From: an uncultured Massilia sp.
GTDB lineage: Bacteria > Pseudomonadota > Gammaproteobacteria > Burkholderiales > Burkholderiaceae_D
Reading direction: 5' to 3'
DNA length: 64,000 bases
Assembly (NCBI RefSeq): GCF_913773735.1
Contig: NZ_CAJYEB010000004.1
Coordinates: 1-64,000 of the forward strand
Shown here in pieces: positions 8,827 to 17,146 of the stretch (position 1 is the first letter of the stretch; every line of letters starts with the position of its first letter). The translations under genes were made by a program, and so were the position numbers. Below the pieces are notes generated by a model that searched no databases, was not told the origin of the DNA, and saw nothing but the letters and a program-made list of their open reading frames with translations.

Positions 8827-11154
8827 TCAGGGAAAGCGCAGGACCGCGGCCACCACCGTGGCCTCGGTCAGCGGCAGCAGGGTGGGACGCAGGCCGGGGG
8901 GGCGCGGCGGCAGCGCGTCCGGCAGGCCGGGGATGCGCTCCTGGATGAAGATGGTGAACGACGGATCGCCGACCAGGTCGAAGGCGAAGCGCAGCTCCCG
9001 GTCGCCCATGCCATGCAGCGTCATCCGCCAGCCGCGGTAGCGGCGGTCGGTCAGCACGCGGCCGTTGACGCTGGTGCGCAGCGACTGGGCGCCGACCATG
9101 CGCAGCGTGAGCTCGGGCGCGGCATTGTTCGAGCGCAGCACGAATGCCACGTGGCGCACGTCGCCGCGCCGGTCGTCCTTCTCGATGAGCAGGTACGGAT
9201 GGGCGACCGTCTCGACGGGCGGCGCCGCCGCATACCACACCGGCTCGCTGTCGGCGCCGAAGGTGTAGGGCATCACGTAGGGGCGCAGCGCGTTCGGGAA
9301 CACCTGCCGGGTCCAGGCGTCGACCGGTCCCGCCGGGTGCACCCAGTAGGCCTGCCAGCTCGGCGTGTCCTTCAGGTAGACCAGGCGGTTCGGCGCCGGC
9401 AGTGCCGGCACGGCGGGAGGGGCACCGTGGGCCACGGCGGCGCAGGCGGCGCCGGCCAGCAGCAACGGCGCGGCGGTCCAGCGCAGGCGCAGCTGCGCCA
9501 GCAGCGGCGCGCACAGCGCCACCAGCAGGCATGCCAGCAGCGCCGGCAGCAACAGCCAGCGCGGCGACAGCCAGGCGGCGCCGTCCCAGGCGGCCGGCAC
9601 GACGAGCAGCAGGGCCGGCACGGCCGCCGCGGCGCGCAGCGCCTGGCGCCGGGCGCGCGGCCAGGACCGGGCAGCGGGCGAGGCCAGCACCAGCCACGCC
9701 GCCTGCGCCGCCAGCAGCGGCCACGCCAGCACGTAGCTGGCGCCCGGCGCGACGGCATTCGTGGCGCACAGCGCGACGGTCGCCGCCAGCAGCACGCCGA
9801 GCGCCGCGCACGCGCCGCCCAGGCGCGCCTGGAGCTGGCGCTGCAGCACGGCGAACAGGCCGGCCGGCAGCAAGAGGAAGGCCGCGACCGTCCAGCGCGT
9901 GCGCGCGTCGCCGGCCAGCACCCCGGCGTCGTAGCGCGGCTGCAGGTCCGCCAGCAGTTCGCGGCACAGCCAGGTGGCGAACACCGCCGCGGCGGCCATG
10001 AACAGGAAGCCGAAGGCGCCGTGCACGATGTCGCTCCCGGCGATGCCCAGGCGCCGCACGGCCGCGCGGCAGGCCAGCGCGTCCAGCACGCAGGCCAGCA
10101 GCGCCAGCGGCCAGGCCAGCGCCAGGCCGTAGTGCACGTGGCCGATGCCGGGCAGGGCGAAGAATATCTGCCCGCGCCCGCCCGCGTGCGCGCCGGGTTC
10201 CGGCAGGGCGGCGTCGCCGAAGTGGCGCAGCAGCGCCAGCATCGTGTCGCCCTCGTGCTGCAGGCTGGCGCCGGACAGGCGCGCGGGAATGTCGGCGGCG
10301 CCGGCGCCGCCCAGCGTGCCATCGAGCGTGGCGAAGTGCAGCACCGACGCGCCGTGCATGGCCAGCGGCGCCGCCGCGGCGCGCTGCGGCAGGCCCCGCG
10401 TCAGCTCGGCCATGAACGAGGAACCGTGCGTGCCGTGGACGCCGGACGCCAGGCGGGTCCAGGCGGCGAGCGCGAAGCCGTCGGCATGGGTGGCGTCGAC
10501 CAGCGCCAGCGGACCGCGGTTGCCGGCATGGTCGAAGCGCAGCGCCACGCGCACCCGCCGCGCCCACGGATGCGCTTCGGCGAAGCCGCGCGCGCCCAGC
10601 GCCTGCACGTCGGCGTCGGTGAACACGACCAGCAGGTCGTTGTGCAGCGGCGCGCCGGCCTGCAGCACGCGCAGCGCCTCCAGCAGCGCGGCGGCGTCGG
10701 CGGCGCCGTCGGCCGCGCCCGGCGTCGCATTGCCGGAATCGTAGCGGGCGCTGGCCAGCACCGCCTGGCGCGTGCCGCCGCTGCCGCGCTTGCGCACGAC
10801 GACGTTGCGCACCTCGGCCAGCACGACGCTGGCATTGGCCACGTGGTCGGCGCTCGCCTGCTGCACGGTGGCCACCTGGATTTCCGGCTCCAGGCCGAGC
10901 GCGCGGACCTGCGCCACCAGGTAGTCGCGCGCGCGCGCATTCGCCGCGCTGCCGGCGGGGCGGGGCGCCGCCGCCAGCATGTGCACGTGCTGCAGCGCGC
11001 GCGCCGTCGAAAAATCGGTGGCCGGCGCGGCCGGCGGCGTGGGCAGGGGACGCCACGCCAGCCAGGCCAGCGCCGCCGCCAGCAGCAGGAGGGCGCCGCA
11101 GGCGGCGAACAGCAGGGGGCCGGCGCTGCCGGGCAAGGCGGGGTCCTGGCGCAT
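8827..11154 (-). CDS. Membrane M28-like protein with degenerate metal site
   Basis: This 775-residue protein has one N-terminal membrane segment (about 13-35), an M28-like extracytoplasmic domain (about 45-350), a bank of about eight hydrophobic helices (about 380-600) and a C-terminal soluble domain. This is the plan of membrane M28 peptidases. The key motifs are altered: the usual H-x-D reads ARYD at 136-139 (Arg in place of His), and the usual D-G-E-E reads DADV at 180-183, removing the catalytic Glu. The late tyrosine-histidine motif is not found. It is probably a non-catalytic relative. AAAGGAGG precedes the ATG at 11154. A terminator ends the upstream TonB-like gene, so it may have its own promoter. 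The peptidase just downstream is intact. Confidence 0.75.
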   Translation of the reverse strand: MRQDPALPGSAGPLLFAACGALLLLAAALAWLAWRPLPTPPAAPATDFSTARALQHVHMLAAAPRPAGSAANARARDYLVAQVRALGLEPEIQVATVQQASADHVANASVVLAEVRNVVVRKRGSGGTRQAVLASARYDSGNATPGAADGAADAAALLEALRVLQAGAPLHNDLLVVFTDADVQALGARGFAEAHPWARRVRVALRFDHAGNRGPLALVDATHADGFALAAWTRLASGVHGTHGSSFMAELTRGLPQRAAAAPLAMHGASVLHFATLDGTLGGAGAADIPARLSGASLQHEGDTMLALLRHFGDAALPEPGAHAGGRGQIFFALPGIGHVHYGLALAWPLALLACVLDALACRAAVRRLGIAGSDIVHGAFGFLFMAAAAVFATWLCRELLADLQPRYDAGVLAGDARTRWTVAAFLLLPAGLFAVLQRQLQARLGGACAALGVLLAATVALCATNAVAPGASYVLAWPLLAAQAAWLVLASPAARSWPRARRQALRAAAAVPALLLVVPAAWDGAAWLSPRWLLLPALLACLLVALCAPLLAQLRLRWTAAPLLLAGAACAAVAHGAPPAVPALPAPNRLVYLKDTPSWQAYWVHPAGPVDAWTRQVFPNALRPYVMPYTFGADSEPVWYAAAPPVETVAHPYLLIEKDDRRGDVRHVAFVLRSNNAAPELTLRMVGAQSLRTSVNGRVLTDRRYRGWRMTLHGMGDRELRFAFDLVGDPSFTIFIQERIPGLPDALPPRPPGLRPTLLPLTEATVVAAVLRFP

Positions 11155-11181
11155 CGCGCGCCTCCTTTGCGTGAACAGGTG

Positions 11182-11209
11182 AAAAAAAACCCGCCGAGGG
11201 GGGGCGGGC
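11182..11209 (-). terminator. Rho-independent terminator after the TonB-like gene
   Basis: Read on the minus strand, GCCCGCC pairs with GGCGGG around a C-rich loop and is followed at once by eight T. It lies 35 bases beyond the stop of the TonB-like gene and just before the ribosome site of the M28-like gene, so it separates the two transcripts. Confidence 0.85.
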
Positions 11210-11243
11210 GAAACGGGTCCGGCGCCTCAGTGCATGCGTGTGC

Positions 11244-11909
11244 TCATTCGAGCGTCCAGACATAGGCCAGCCTGGCCCATCCTGCCTCCGCCACGCCGTT
11301 GTTCATGGCCGGCTTGAACGTGCACAGGCTGAGCGCGTGCAGGGCCGCCTGGTCCAGTTCGCGCGAGCCGGACGAGCGCTCGACGCGCGCCGACGTCACG
11401 CGGCCGTCCACGCCTACCAGCAGCGCCAGCGTCGTCGTACCGCTTTCCTCGTTGCGCAGGGCGCGCGTCGGATAGGCGGGCAGGGCGCAACCGTTGGCGT
11501 CGGCGAACACGGCGCTGCGGATGCCGCCAGTGGCCGCCGGCTTCGTGGCCGGCGGCGCGTCGGGCACGGGATGCGCCGCCGGCGCCGGCGCGGGATCGGG
11601 GACGGCTGTCGTGGCCTGCAGCGGTGCCGGGTCCGGCGGCGGCGCCACGTCGACGTCGATCTTCGGCACGAACAGCTTGGGCGGGGCGACTTGCGGCAGG
11701 GCCTGCGGCGGATTGGGCGGCGGCGGGGCCGGCGGCACCGGTTCCGGGTGCAGCAGGACCGTGAGGTCGTCGGGCAGGCCGGGCAGGGAAATCCGTTGCG
11801 TGTCCAGGCCGTGGATGAAGAGCGCGGCGAGCAGCGCGTGCAGGCCGGCGACGAGGGCGAACTTGCCGAACCTGCCGCCGCCTGCCCGATTCGTATGCGA
11901 AAACTGCAT
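11244..11909 (-). CDS. Energy transducer TonB-like protein
   Basis: This protein of about 221 residues has a short cytoplasmic N-terminus, one membrane anchor (FGKFALVAGLHALLAALFI), a long proline-rich spacer (about 50-130) able to span the periplasm, and a C-terminal TonB domain (about 140-221) with LPAYPTRALRNEESGTTTLALLV and the GRVTSARVERSSGSRELDQAAL segment. Such proteins couple the inner-membrane ExbBD motor to outer-membrane receptors. No exbB or exbD genes are nearby. Two ATGs compete: 11915 overlaps its own ribosome site, whereas 11909 lies six bases after AAGGAGG, so 11909 is chosen. A terminator follows. It is divergent from the response regulator at 12175. Confidence 0.88.
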   Translation of the reverse strand: MQFSHTNRAGGGRFGKFALVAGLHALLAALFIHGLDTQRISLPGLPDDLTVLLHPEPVPPAPPPPNPPQALPQVAPPKLFVPKIDVDVAPPPDPAPLQATTAVPDPAPAPAAHPVPDAPPATKPAATGGIRSAVFADANGCALPAYPTRALRNEESGTTTLALLVGVDGRVTSARVERSSGSRELDQAALHALSLCTFKPAMNNGVAEAGWARLAYVWTLE

Positions 11910-12174
11910 GGTCATCCTCCTTGTCGTTGCCGTTCGGGAATTCGTGGAAGTCTTTATTTCTAACTGTTGGAATCAATATATTCCATGAGATAGCAATGCG
12001 TAAAGCGTTTTCTTGGTGATTTTTAATGCGACCTCCGTTCTCGGTCGCCACCAGGCACCGGAATCTCCTCGCGCCCCGGGCGCTTGTATGAAATAATCGC
12101 AAGGTGCGCCTGTCGACGAGGTGGCACGCTTCGCTGCCAGTGTCTGGCAAGCGACACCAGCCAGGAGAAAGCAA

Positions 12175-12825
12175 GTGCAGAAAGACCAACAGCCGATCCG
12201 CGTCATGCTGGCGGACGACCACCCGATCGTGATGACGGGCTTCGCCATGTCGCTCGGCGCGCAGGGCATGGACGTGGTCGGCCAGGCCAAGAGCCCGAGC
12301 GAGGCGGTGGCCATGCATGCCGAGCAGAAGCCCGACGTCGCCGTGCTCGACATCCGCTTCGGCACCGAGCTGACGGGCCTGGACGCCGCCCAGAACATCC
12401 TGAAGGCCGACCCGAAGGCGAAGATCGTGTTCCTCAGCCAGTTCGACCAGGACAGCCTGATCAAGGAAACCTACCGCCTCGGCGCGCACGCCTTCGTGAC
12501 CAAGGATTGCGATCCGGCCGACCTGGCCGACGCGGTGCGCCACGCGCACGAGGGCCGGCTGTACTTCCCGCCGCAGATCGCGGAACGCCTGGCCAGCCTG
12601 GCCGTGCGCGGCGACGTCTCGCCGCAGTCGCAGCTGGACGAGCGCAGCCTGGAAATCTTCAAGCTGATGGCCGAGGGCCTGACCAACGCGGAGATCGCGG
12701 AACGCCTGGACCTGTCGACCAAGACCATCAGCAACATCAGCCAGGCGGTGAAGGAAAAGCTGGGCGTGCACCGGCAGGCCTACATCACCAAGCTGGCGGT
12801 CAAGCATGGGTTGATCGAACCCTGA
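12175..12825 (+). CDS. NarL/FixJ-family response regulator
   Basis: This 216-residue regulator has an N-terminal receiver (LADDHPIVMTGF, phospho-acceptor Asp in VAVLDIRFG, the switch Ser in FLSQFD and Lys in VTKDCD) and a C-terminal LuxR-type helix-turn-helix (LTNAEIAERLDLSTKTISNISQAVKEKLGV). The GTG at 12175 is taken as the start because AGGAG lies eight bases before it and the receiver begins at once; an ATG at 12121 would add an unrelated leader. It heads an apparent operon with a binding-protein gene and an NarX-like kinase. A REP-like pair has entered the gap after it. The 265-base gap to the TonB gene is AT-rich and contains a TGGAAT/ATTCCA dyad at 11968-11985 that could be an operator. 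Confidence 0.9.
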   Translation: MQKDQQPIRVMLADDHPIVMTGFAMSLGAQGMDVVGQAKSPSEAVAMHAEQKPDVAVLDIRFGTELTGLDAAQNILKADPKAKIVFLSQFDQDSLIKETYRLGAHAFVTKDCDPADLADAVRHAHEGRLYFPPQIAERLASLAVRGDVSPQSQLDERSLEIFKLMAEGLTNAEIAERLDLSTKTISNISQAVKEKLGVHRQAYITKLAVKHGLIEP

Positions 12826-12860
12826 TCGGCTGACCCGACGTGCCGCGTCGCTTGCTTCGG

Positions 12861-13892
12861 ATGCTGAAATTGGGTCCCCGCCTGCGCGGGGACGACGTGT
12901 CGAAGGCGCAGGCCGACGTCGCTGCCTCAGCGCCGCCGCGCCCTGTAACAACGTCATCCCCGCGCAGGCGGGGATCCAATCTCCCGCGCGCCGCCGCCAT
13001 CGCCATCCTGGCCGCCATCGTCCCGGTCCACGCCGCCAGGTACGACCCCGCCCAGGGCTTCCGCTTCCAGATCGTCGCCACCGACGACAGCGCCGTCACC
13101 CGGCGCATCGTCGACGACCTGTCGCGCCGCCTGGTCCCGCTGTTCGCGGCCTTCCGCACCGAGCTGGCCCAGCGCCGCCGCCTGGTCTACGTGGCCGTGG
13201 GCCCGGACGCGCTGCGCGACGTGGCCGCGCGCCGCTGCGATTGCGTGGTGGTCTCGGCCTTCACCGCGAGCCAGGTGGTGCGCGCGATCCAGGCCGCGCT
13301 GCCGGCGCAGCAGGCCGCCGCCATCACCGCCGTGTACGCGGAACCGGCGCCGGCCGACCAGCTGCGCCTGGCCGCGCTGCTGTACCGGCGCCCGGTGCGC
13401 CTGGCCGCGATCCTCAGCCCCGACGCCGCCTTCCTCAAGCCGGCGCTGGAGGCGGCCGGCGCCGGGGCCGAGGAGCGCGGCAGCCGCGTCACCGTGCTGG
13501 ACGCGGCGGCCGGCGAGGACATCAACCGCCTGCTCAACCAGATCGCCCAGACCGACGCGCTGCTGGCCCTGCCCGACAGCGCGGTCTACAACGCCGAGAA
13601 CTTCCGCAACATCCTGCTGTCGACCTACCGCCACAAGCAGGGCGTGATCGGCTTCTCCAGCGACATGGTCAAGGCCGGCGCGCTGGCGACCACGTATTCC
13701 GAGATCGAGGACATCAATGCCCAGGTCCAGGAACTGGTGGCCGGCTACGTCGCCAGCGGCGAGCTGCCGGCGCCGCAGTTCCCGCACTACTTCCGCACCG
13801 TCGTCAACGAGGGCGTGGCGCGCTCGCTCGACCTGGACGTGAGCGACGCCGTGCGCGGTTTCGCGCGCCCGGCGCCGGCGCGCAAGCCATGA
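12861..13892 (+). CDS. ABC-type substrate-binding protein, probably a sensor partner; start uncertain
   Basis: The core from about 12981 onward is a periplasmic binding protein of the family found beside histidine kinases. It has a hydrophobic segment (AAAIAILAAIVPVHA) that looks like the middle of a signal peptide, then FRFQIVATDDSAVTRRIVDDL and LLALPDSAVYNAENFRNILLSTYRHKQGVIGFS. No permease or ATPase gene is present. The end overlaps the kinase start by four bases (ATGA), so the two are translationally coupled. The start is doubtful: a REP-like pair covers 12870-12979, and the only frame-compatible starts are the ATG at 12861, a GTG at 12840 and a GTG at 12897, none with a good ribosome site. 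The first 40 or so residues would be repeat-encoded. Confidence 0.7.
   Translation: MLKLGPRLRGDDVSKAQADVAASAPPRPVTTSSPRRRGSNLPRAAAIAILAAIVPVHAARYDPAQGFRFQIVATDDSAVTRRIVDDLSRRLVPLFAAFRTELAQRRRLVYVAVGPDALRDVAARRCDCVVVSAFTASQVVRAIQAALPAQQAAAITAVYAEPAPADQLRLAALLYRRPVRLAAILSPDAAFLKPALEAAGAGAEERGSRVTVLDAAAGEDINRLLNQIAQTDALLALPDSAVYNAENFRNILLSTYRHKQGVIGFSSDMVKAGALATTYSEIEDINAQVQELVAGYVASGELPAPQFPHYFRTVVNEGVARSLDLDVSDAVRGFARPAPARKP
12870..12979. repeat. Paired inverted REP-like element (copy B) inside a gene start
   Basis: The left unit, 12870-12896, begins TTGGGTCCCCGCCTGCGC; the right unit, 12953-12979, begins GTCATCCCCGCGCAGGCGGG and ends ATCCAA. Unit order is the reverse of that in the copies at 6981, 36875 and 40479. 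The element lies where the binding-protein gene should start and is read through in that frame without a stop. Confidence 0.8.
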
Positions 13893-15403
13893 ACCCGCGC
13901 TGGCAGTTCTGGCGCGGCTGGAGCATCGGCCTGCGCATGGCCTTCATCACCATGCTGCCGGTGGCGCTGCTGTTCACGTCCTTCATCTGGTATTCCTGGT
14001 ATGCGCACCGCGCCCAGGTGGACGAGGAACTGGCCGAGCGCGGCCGCATCCTGGCGCGCGCGCTGGCCGAGACCAGCGAGTACAACGTCATCTCCGGCAA
14101 CCTGGCCGACCTGCGCCTGACGATCAACGGCCTGGTGCAGTCGGACAGCAGCGTCTACCGCATCGACGTCGTGGAGGCCAGCGGCCGCAATGCCGTGTCG
14201 GTGATCTCCGAGCACCCGATCGAGGCCGAGGAGCGCGCCTTCGAGGCGCAGATCCGCAAGCAGGTCCTGTGGATCAACCTGTTCTCCGACAACGGCACGC
14301 CGCACGTCTCGGCCTCCAGCGACACCCGGCCGCCGACGCTGACCACGCAGGTCGTCGGCCACGTCCGGGTGACGATGTCGCCGACGAACATGCTGGCGCG
14401 CCAGCTGCGGCGCTTCCGCATCGAACTGGCGATGGCGGCGCTGGCGCTGCTGGCCAGCGGCGCGCTGGCCTGGGTGCTGGCGCGCAGCCTGATCGTGCCG
14501 CTGCGCGAGGCGATCGCCCGCCTGCGCCAGATCCGCGGCGGCGACTACCGCGTCGAGCTGCCGGTGACCACCGGCGGCGAGGTGGGCGAGCTGCAGGGAT
14601 CGATCGGCGAGATGTCGGTGGCGCTGGACGAGTCCAAGAAGGACCTGGAAAACAAGGTGGCCGAGCGCACGCGCGACCTGCTGGCCTCGCGCAACGAGGC
14701 GCTGCGCGCCGACGCCGACAAGCGGAAGCTGATCCAGAAGGTCAACAGCATCATCGAGGACGAGCGCAAGACCATCGCCATCGAGATCCACGACGAACTG
14801 AACGCCTCGCTGATCGCCGTGCGCCTGGAATCGCAGACGATCCAGCAGCTGGCCGCGCGCGCCGCGGCCGCGGCGGGACCGGACCCGGCGCCGGAACTCG
14901 CGCAGATCGGCGCCAAGGCCCAGGCCATCACCCGGCTGGCGCTCGACCTGTACGCCAACGGCCGCCGCCTGGTGCGCCGCCTGCGTCCGGAAGTGCTGGA
15001 CATGCTGGGCCTGCACGGCGCCGTCGAGGAGATGGTGAACCACTACCGCAGCGCCGGCGTGCACTTCGAGTTCGACACCCGCGGCGACTTCTCCAGGCTC
15101 GGCAACGAGCTGGCGATTTCCGCCTACCGCATCGTGCAGGAAGCGCTGTCCAACGTGATGAAGCATTCGCATGCGGGCTTCGCGCACGTCAGCCTGGCGC
15201 TGTCGGAAGAGGACGGCGCGCTGCACATCGCGGTGCGCGACGACGGCGACGGGTTCGACCCGGCCGTGGCGTCCGAGGGCATCGGCATCATCGGCATGCG
15301 CGAGCGCGCCTACGCCGCCGGCGGCAGCGTGCGCGTGCAATCCAGCCCGGGCGAGGGCACGCTGGTGACGATCACGCTGCCGCTCGACCCGCAACTGGGT
15401 TAA
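13889..15403 (+). CDS. NarX/UhpB-type sensor histidine kinase
   Basis: This 504-residue inner-membrane kinase has two transmembrane segments (about 18-38 and 175-197) flanking a periplasmic sensor region, a HAMP domain, a coiled-coil linker and a HisKA_3 dimerisation domain with ERKTIAIEIHDELNASLIAVRLE carrying the phospho-accepting His. Its HATPase domain has RIVQEALSNVMKHS, DDGDGFD and GIGIIGMRERA. The family partners with NarL-type regulators, matching the gene at 12175. Its ATG overlaps the stop of the binding-protein gene, so the periplasmic binding protein probably feeds ligand information to this sensor. Confidence 0.92.
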   Translation: MNPRWQFWRGWSIGLRMAFITMLPVALLFTSFIWYSWYAHRAQVDEELAERGRILARALAETSEYNVISGNLADLRLTINGLVQSDSSVYRIDVVEASGRNAVSVISEHPIEAEERAFEAQIRKQVLWINLFSDNGTPHVSASSDTRPPTLTTQVVGHVRVTMSPTNMLARQLRRFRIELAMAALALLASGALAWVLARSLIVPLREAIARLRQIRGGDYRVELPVTTGGEVGELQGSIGEMSVALDESKKDLENKVAERTRDLLASRNEALRADADKRKLIQKVNSIIEDERKTIAIEIHDELNASLIAVRLESQTIQQLAARAAAAAGPDPAPELAQIGAKAQAITRLALDLYANGRRLVRRLRPEVLDMLGLHGAVEEMVNHYRSAGVHFEFDTRGDFSRLGNELAISAYRIVQEALSNVMKHSHAGFAHVSLALSEEDGALHIAVRDDGDGFDPAVASEGIGIIGMRERAYAAGGSVRVQSSPGEGTLVTITLPLDPQLG

Positions 15404-15431
15404 CATCCCCGGCAGATTCCACTCCACCATC

Positions 15432-17129
15432 GTGAACGACATGCTCAACGCCATGACCACGCCTTTCGAGAAGGGCAACCAGAACCAGACCACCACCTGG
15501 GCCGAATGCATCGCCTGGTACGAAGACCTCGCGCGCCAGTACCCGAACGTGCTGCGCTTCGGCGTCGTCGGCACCTCCGATGCCGGCGTGCCGATCCACG
15601 CCGGCGTGGTCTGCGCGGACGGCGTGTTCGAGCGCGAGCAGGTCAAGCGCGAAGGCCGCCCGGTCTTCTTCAACAACAACGGCATCCATCCGGGCGAGCC
15701 GGAAGGCGTGGACGCCTGCATGGCGCTGGTGCGCGACTTCTGCCAGCAGCCGCAGCGCCTGGCGGCGCTGGGCCGCACCGTGTTCCTGTTCGTCCCGCTG
15801 TACAACGTCGACGGCGCCTTCAACCGCGCGAACACGTCGCGCGTGAACCAGGACGGCCCCGAAGCGTTCGGCTTTCGCGGCAACAGCCGCCACCTCGACC
15901 TGAACCGCGACTTCGTCAAGTGCGACACGCTGGCGGCGCAGACCTTCAACAAGCTGTTCGCGTCCTGGGATCCGGACGTGATGGTCGACACCCACACCTC
16001 GAACGGCGCCGACTACAGCTACACGATGACGCTGATCCACACCCAGGCCGACAAGCTGGGCGGCGACCTGGGCGGGTTCCTGCGCGAGACCATGCTGCCG
16101 CACATGTACGCCGAGATGGCGCGGCGCGGCTGGCCGACCTGCCCCTACGTCAACCCGGTCAAGGACAGCCCGGACGACGGCATCGCCGAGTTCCTGGAAA
16201 CGGCGCGCTTCTCGACCGGCTACGCGGCCCTGCACCACACGATCGGCTTCATGCCCGAGACGCACATGCTCAAACCCTTCGCGGACCGCTATCATTCGAT
16301 GCGCGCGCTGGTCGAGACGGCGCTCGACTTCACCGTCGCCCACGGCGAGAAGATCGTCGCGCTGCGCCGCGCCGCCAAGGCGGACGGCCGCACCCGCGGC
16401 ACCTGGCCGATCCACTGGGCGCTGGACGAGGCGAATCCGTCCAGCTTCCGCTTCAAGGGCTATGCCGCGAAGTACAAGGCAAGCGTGCTGGGCGACTACC
16501 AGCGCCTGTGGTACGACCGCAGCGCGCCGTTCGAGCGCGACATCCCCTACTACAACAGCTTCCCGGCCGACATCACGGTGCCGGCGCCGCTCGCCTACGT
16601 CGTGCCGCAGCAGTGGCGCGAGGCGATCGAGCGCCTGCAGTGGAACGGCGTGAAACTGGAGCGCGTGGACAGCGCGCGCGAGCAGGAAGTCACGACCTAC
16701 CATATCGTGTCCGTGTCCTCGCGCCCGCACGCCTACGAGGGCCACATGTTCCACGACGACGTGCGGCTGGAGCGCCGCCGCGAGACGGTGACGATCCGCC
16801 CCGGCGACTACATCGTGACGCTGGACCAGGACAACGCGCGCTACGCCGTCGAGACGCTGGAGCCGCAGGGCCACGACAGCTTCTTCCGCTGGGGCTTCTT
16901 CAACAGCGTGCTGGAAAAGAAGGAAGCGTATTCGGACTACGTGTTCGAGGACGAGGCCGAGCGCCTGCTGGGCGCCGAGCCGGAACTGGCCGCGAAGTTC
17001 GCGGCCTGGAAGGCGGCCAACCCGGACCTGCTGACGGACCAGGGCGCCGTGCTCGACTTCATCTTCGCCAACTGCGCGCGCTGGCGCGAGCCGGAATGGC
17101 GCCGCTATCCGGTCTTCATGATCGACTGA
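15432..17129 (+). CDS. M14-family zinc carboxypeptidase-like protein
   Basis: This 565-residue protein has the M14 zinc-binding motif GIHPGEPEG (His86, Glu89) and the third ligand in VDTHTSNG (His188), with NRDF in place of the usual substrate-binding Asn-Arg. It therefore looks catalytically competent. The long C-terminal half has no clear assignment. No signal peptide is visible, so it probably acts in the cytoplasm on peptides or amidated compounds. The start is a GTG at 15432; an ATG at 15441 is equally possible and neither has a good ribosome site. It follows the kinase by 28 bases but is probably functionally separate. Confidence 0.85.
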   Translation: MNDMLNAMTTPFEKGNQNQTTTWAECIAWYEDLARQYPNVLRFGVVGTSDAGVPIHAGVVCADGVFEREQVKREGRPVFFNNNGIHPGEPEGVDACMALVRDFCQQPQRLAALGRTVFLFVPLYNVDGAFNRANTSRVNQDGPEAFGFRGNSRHLDLNRDFVKCDTLAAQTFNKLFASWDPDVMVDTHTSNGADYSYTMTLIHTQADKLGGDLGGFLRETMLPHMYAEMARRGWPTCPYVNPVKDSPDDGIAEFLETARFSTGYAALHHTIGFMPETHMLKPFADRYHSMRALVETALDFTVAHGEKIVALRRAAKADGRTRGTWPIHWALDEANPSSFRFKGYAAKYKASVLGDYQRLWYDRSAPFERDIPYYNSFPADITVPAPLAYVVPQQWREAIERLQWNGVKLERVDSAREQEVTTYHIVSVSSRPHAYEGHMFHDDVRLERRRETVTIRPGDYIVTLDQDNARYAVETLEPQGHDSFFRWGFFNSVLEKKEAYSDYVFEDEAERLLGAEPELAAKFAAWKAANPDLLTDQGAVLDFIFANCARWREPEWRRYPVFMID

Positions 17130-17146
17130 ACATCAGAGGGGGAGAC

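Noticed and set aside
4995..8948. Long plus-strand frames within the sensor kinase and opposite the M28 gene
   Set aside because: Low-complexity Arg/Ala/Gly/Pro translations in shifted frames of genes with clear domains.
11241..11915. ATG at 11915 as the TonB-like start
   Set aside because: It overlaps its own GGAGG. The ATG at 11909 has proper spacing.
12121..12140. TGGCAC near 12122 as a sigma-54 promoter of the response regulator
   Set aside because: The following GC lies one base too far (GCTGC after five bases), and the sequence is better seen as a TGGCA/TGCCA dyad. The activator motif CGGACA is absent.
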